A DNA stretch of 64,000 nucleotides from Nostoc sp. KVJ3 (GTDB taxonomy: Bacteria > Cyanobacteriota > Cyanobacteriia > Cyanobacteriales > Nostocaceae): the NCBI RefSeq assembly GCF_026127265.1, contig NZ_WWFG01000001.1, positions 3,268,501 to 3,332,500 of the forward strand, in the 5' to 3' direction. Numbering within the stretch: position 1 is the first letter of the stretch; the number at the start of each line of letters is the position of its first letter. Position numbers and translations under genes: made by a program. The notes beneath the pieces are model-generated. The model had not been told where the DNA came from, did not search any database, and saw only the letters and a list, made by a program, of their open reading frames with translations. Positions 61,909-64,000 of this stretch are shown here, in pieces.

Positions 61909-62379
61909 TTATTCGTAAGTTCCCGTTAAAGATAGTAAATTACGGATTTCTTCACGCACGCTCATGAGAGTTTTACCGAGATAGTTTTGACCGGCTTTAT
62001 TAGCACCACAGCCCCAAAAAGAATCGGTTGGGGAATTTTCAACCAAAAGCTCATCACCTGTTTTCAGCAGAACTTCTCTAATATCAGCATGAGTGAGAAA
62101 CTTTTTGAGTACAGCTTCTCGCATAATTTGAGTTTTGACCAAATCCCAGTCTCGACGGAGTTGGCGAGTGCTACATCTTCCAAAAGCGGCAGCTTCTTCT
62201 GGGGTAGCAGCGGCATGGATAAGGGGGATAATTGCCGCATCTGTGCTGCCAACAAACTTTTGCGCTTGATAATAATGCTCAACCGTTGCCCAGTAAGTGC
62301 CCTGGATATGGATTTCGTGGAGAGAAAAGTTAGAAAAACAGCCATAAGGCTGCCAAACCTTATAAAAGTAAATGGTCAT
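61909..62379 (-). CDS. NADAR-domain protein
   Basis: A 156-residue NADAR protein. YKVWQPYGCFSNFSLHEIHI, WATVEHYYQAQKFVGS (the conserved E-H-x-x-Q-A-x-K-F helix) and DSFWGCGANKAGQNYLGKTL carry the family signature. NADAR enzymes act on N-glycosidic bonds, in riboflavin-intermediate clean-up (RibX/YbiA type) and in removing ADP-ribose from guanine in DarT-like systems. No ADP-ribosyltransferase is adjacent here. Full length. Confidence 0.9.
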   Translation of the reverse strand: MTIYFYKVWQPYGCFSNFSLHEIHIQGTYWATVEHYYQAQKFVGSTDAAIIPLIHAAATPEEAAAFGRCSTRQLRRDWDLVKTQIMREAVLKKFLTHADIREVLLKTGDELLVENSPTDSFWGCGANKAGQNYLGKTLMSVREEIRNLLSLTGTYE

Positions 62380-62505
62380 TTGAAAATTGCTCTTTTATAT
62401 ATAGCAGTCCTAAATCATTTGTGAAAATTATATATCTCTTTCTTCTTTCTTCCCTTTGCGTACTTGGCGTACTTGGCGGTTCGTTTCCTTCTCTATATTT
62501 TTCAT

Positions 62506-62545
62506 AAATCCAATAGGACTGCTATATAGCAATCCTATTGGATTT
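62506..62545. repeat. 40-bp near-perfect palindrome
   Basis: aaatccaatagga and its complement surround tgctatatagca. A related half (tatatagcagtcctaaatca) lies at 62395. Two tacttggcg units (62460-62478) precede it. Confidence 0.7.
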
Positions 62546-62613
62546 GTGAGAATTGCAACCCAAAACCGAACTAAATCCTATCACTTCATCAAAGAAGGTA
62601 GTTGTTGCAGAGG

Positions 62614-64000
62614 TCAGTTTTCCTTTTGCCTCCTACCTCCTACCTCCTTTGTCGGTAAAGTGAGCGTAAACGCTGTTTGACCAGAAGATGTTGAACTAAG
62701 GGTGAGGTCGCCATGATGTGCCCTGGCAATTTCACGGGCTAAGCTGAGTCCCAGTCCAATGCCTTCTATCTTGAGGGTTCGAGCCGGATCGCCACGATAG
62801 AAGCGGTCAAAAATGTGTAGGCTTTCCCTGACTGGAATATCTTTGGATGCATTAGCAATGGTGACGTGGAGAGTTGTTTGAGTTTGATGAGCGCGAATTT
62901 TTATCCAGCCGTTGGTGAGATTGTATTTTATAGCATTACTAAACAGGTTTTGCAAAACTTGAATCAGAAGATCGCGATCGCCCTTTATCCACAATCCATC
63001 AGTAAAATCAGTTTGCACAATCAAGTGGGGAGCCAGCATTTCCATATCTTCTAGCATCTCCATCAGCAACTCAGACATATCAACTTTAACCAAATACAAG
63101 CTCATTTTTCCCGCATCTGCCAGAGATAGCAACAAGAGTTTCCGCATAATTCCACTTAAGCGGCGCACCTCATCCAACAGGTTGCTTAAGCGCTGTTGCA
63201 CTTCACTTCCAGGATCAACCTGTTGCAGCGTTCGTTCTAGTTCGCCTTGCAAAATAGTTAGTGGAGTTTTTAGTTCATGAGCCGCGTCACCACTAAAGCG
63301 GGAAGCTTGGGTAAAGCTGCGTTCCAAGCGTTCTAGCATCAGGTTAAATACCTGAATCAGTTCTACAAATTCCATATCAGTTGTCCCAATAGGAATCCGT
63401 TGATCTAGCCCTTTGACAGTTACCTGTTGAATAACACCCGTTAATTGCCAGATGGGACGCAAAGCACCACCAGAAACGAACCATGCACCCATCGCAACTA
63501 GCAAAAGCGCTCCCGGAATTGAAACCAGGAAAATATTCTGAATGGTAGCCATTTCTTGATCGACAGCTTGCAAATTAACGGCAATGGCAACCTGAGCATT
63601 GGGAAATTTAGTTGCTCCAATCCGCCAAACTGCTTTTGCTGTCTGCGTAGTAACAAATTGAGTTGGCCGTGGACGAAGAAAGGGTGGCCGCCCAATGGAT
63701 GGATTTCTATTGGAGGGTGGCGATGGTTCCCTCTGCGGAGGTGGTGGTAAGGGTATCAACTGAAGACGCTCAAGCAGCAGATGATTTACTTCAACGTCGG
63801 CAGGTAAGGAGTTAGATTGATAAAGGATGTTGCCGTTTGGATCGAGTACTAATAGAGCAATAGGGGTCTTTGGATTGGTTCCGAAGGCATAAGATAATGA
63901 GTCTTCGTCAAACTGCCATCGCGAGCGATCGGGTGACGGTTGGTTTCTTTTGTCCAAAAATTCGGGAGGTTCCCCCGTGGTGGCAAGTTCGGAGTTGCCC
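62614..64000 (-). CDS. Sensor histidine kinase, 5' end beyond the window
   Basis: At least 462 residues; the frame stays open to position 64000, so the true start is outside. Visible: an extracytoplasmic sensor part with a proline-rich loop (PLPPPPQREPSPP), one helix (IFLVSIPGALLLVAMGAWFV), HAMP with LRPIWQLTGVIQQV, H box DAAHELKTPLTILQGEL, N box LFSNAIKYN and G box IEGIGLGLSLAREIA. The C-terminal KEVGGRRQKEN comes from a ctcctacctcctac repeat. It belongs to the EnvZ/PhoR-like class; the response regulator is probably upstream, off the window. Confidence 0.9.
   Translation of the reverse strand, partial: GNSELATTGEPPEFLDKRNQPSPDRSRWQFDEDSLSYAFGTNPKTPIALLVLDPNGNILYQSNSLPADVEVNHLLLERLQLIPLPPPPQREPSPPSNRNPSIGRPPFLRPRPTQFVTTQTAKAVWRIGATKFPNAQVAIAVNLQAVDQEMATIQNIFLVSIPGALLLVAMGAWFVSGGALRPIWQLTGVIQQVTVKGLDQRIPIGTTDMEFVELIQVFNLMLERLERSFTQASRFSGDAAHELKTPLTILQGELERTLQQVDPGSEVQQRLSNLLDEVRRLSGIMRKLLLLSLADAGKMSLYLVKVDMSELLMEMLEDMEMLAPHLIVQTDFTDGLWIKGDRDLLIQVLQNLFSNAIKYNLTNGWIKIRAHQTQTTLHVTIANASKDIPVRESLHIFDRFYRGDPARTLKIEGIGLGLSLAREIARAHHGDLTLSSTSSGQTAFTLTLPTKEVGGRRQKEN

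Overview
The window comes from a cyanobacterial chromosome, most likely a filamentous Nostocales strain (Nostoc/Anabaena type). The evidence is gene content: psaE, psb28, ndhO, NTRC, PAP/fibrillin, dapL and DUF3134. HIP1 octamers (GCGATCGC) are also very frequent, and short interspersed repeats of the kind typical of Nostoc are dense. The DNA is AT-leaning. I see no rRNA, no convincing tRNA, no CRISPR array and no intact transposase gene. All assignments were made by eye from translated sequence and motifs; no database search was run.

Layout. 1-750: repeats, including one miniature element inserted inside another. 752-3662: the type IV pilin pilA followed by an OGT-type glycosyltransferase (ogtA). 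3882-9354: an Rpn-type remnant, NTRC, a DUF427 protein, ilvC and a DUF4349 lipoprotein. 9589-14763: type II NADH dehydrogenase, dapL, a Uma2 nuclease-like gene, a HEPN gene broken by a stop codon, and a small overlapping gene pair. 14931-18659: a CLC-F type fluoride antiporter behind a fluoride riboswitch, a frameshifted MFS transporter and a ChrB-like gene. 18838-22645: htpX, an M16 peptidase, a fructosamine kinase and a TMEM14 protein. 22748-27126: a DUF815 ATPase, then a membrane-anchored coiled-coil TerB-C protein next to a BrxD-like ATPase. 28042-34223: a small zinc-ribbon protein, rlmN, a MIF protein, cobM, lgt, and coaD overlapping a coiled-coil gene. 34517-36693: an AAA ATPase/TOPRIM-like pair overlapping by 4 bp. 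36742-41329: tldE, tldD and cysS. 41916-51131: a CobW GTPase, psb28, moaB, a diguanylate cyclase with an ethylene-receptor-like sensor, mraY, DUF3134, fibrillin, psaE, mutM and ndhO. 51233-64000: a tandem-repeat protein, a lipoprotein, Uma2, a Ser/Thr kinase, a frameshifted haem-sensor/HAMP gene, a PhnD-like protein, a TIR-like protein, a GAF histidine kinase, a NADAR protein and a histidine kinase cut by the window end.

Two themes stand out. First, accessory or defence-like genes sit among housekeeping genes: TerB-C/BrxD-like, AAA/TOPRIM-like, TIR-like, HEPN, NADAR and Uma2. Second, short dispersed repeats invade genes as well as spacers. They are nested in each other at 194-533 and 43088-43484, add in-frame peptides to cysS and to a histidine kinase, supply the stop codons of mraY and mutM, and frameshift an MFS gene. 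The most unusual regulatory and sensory items are the fluoride riboswitch and the diguanylate cyclase with a CxxxH ethylene-receptor-like membrane domain.
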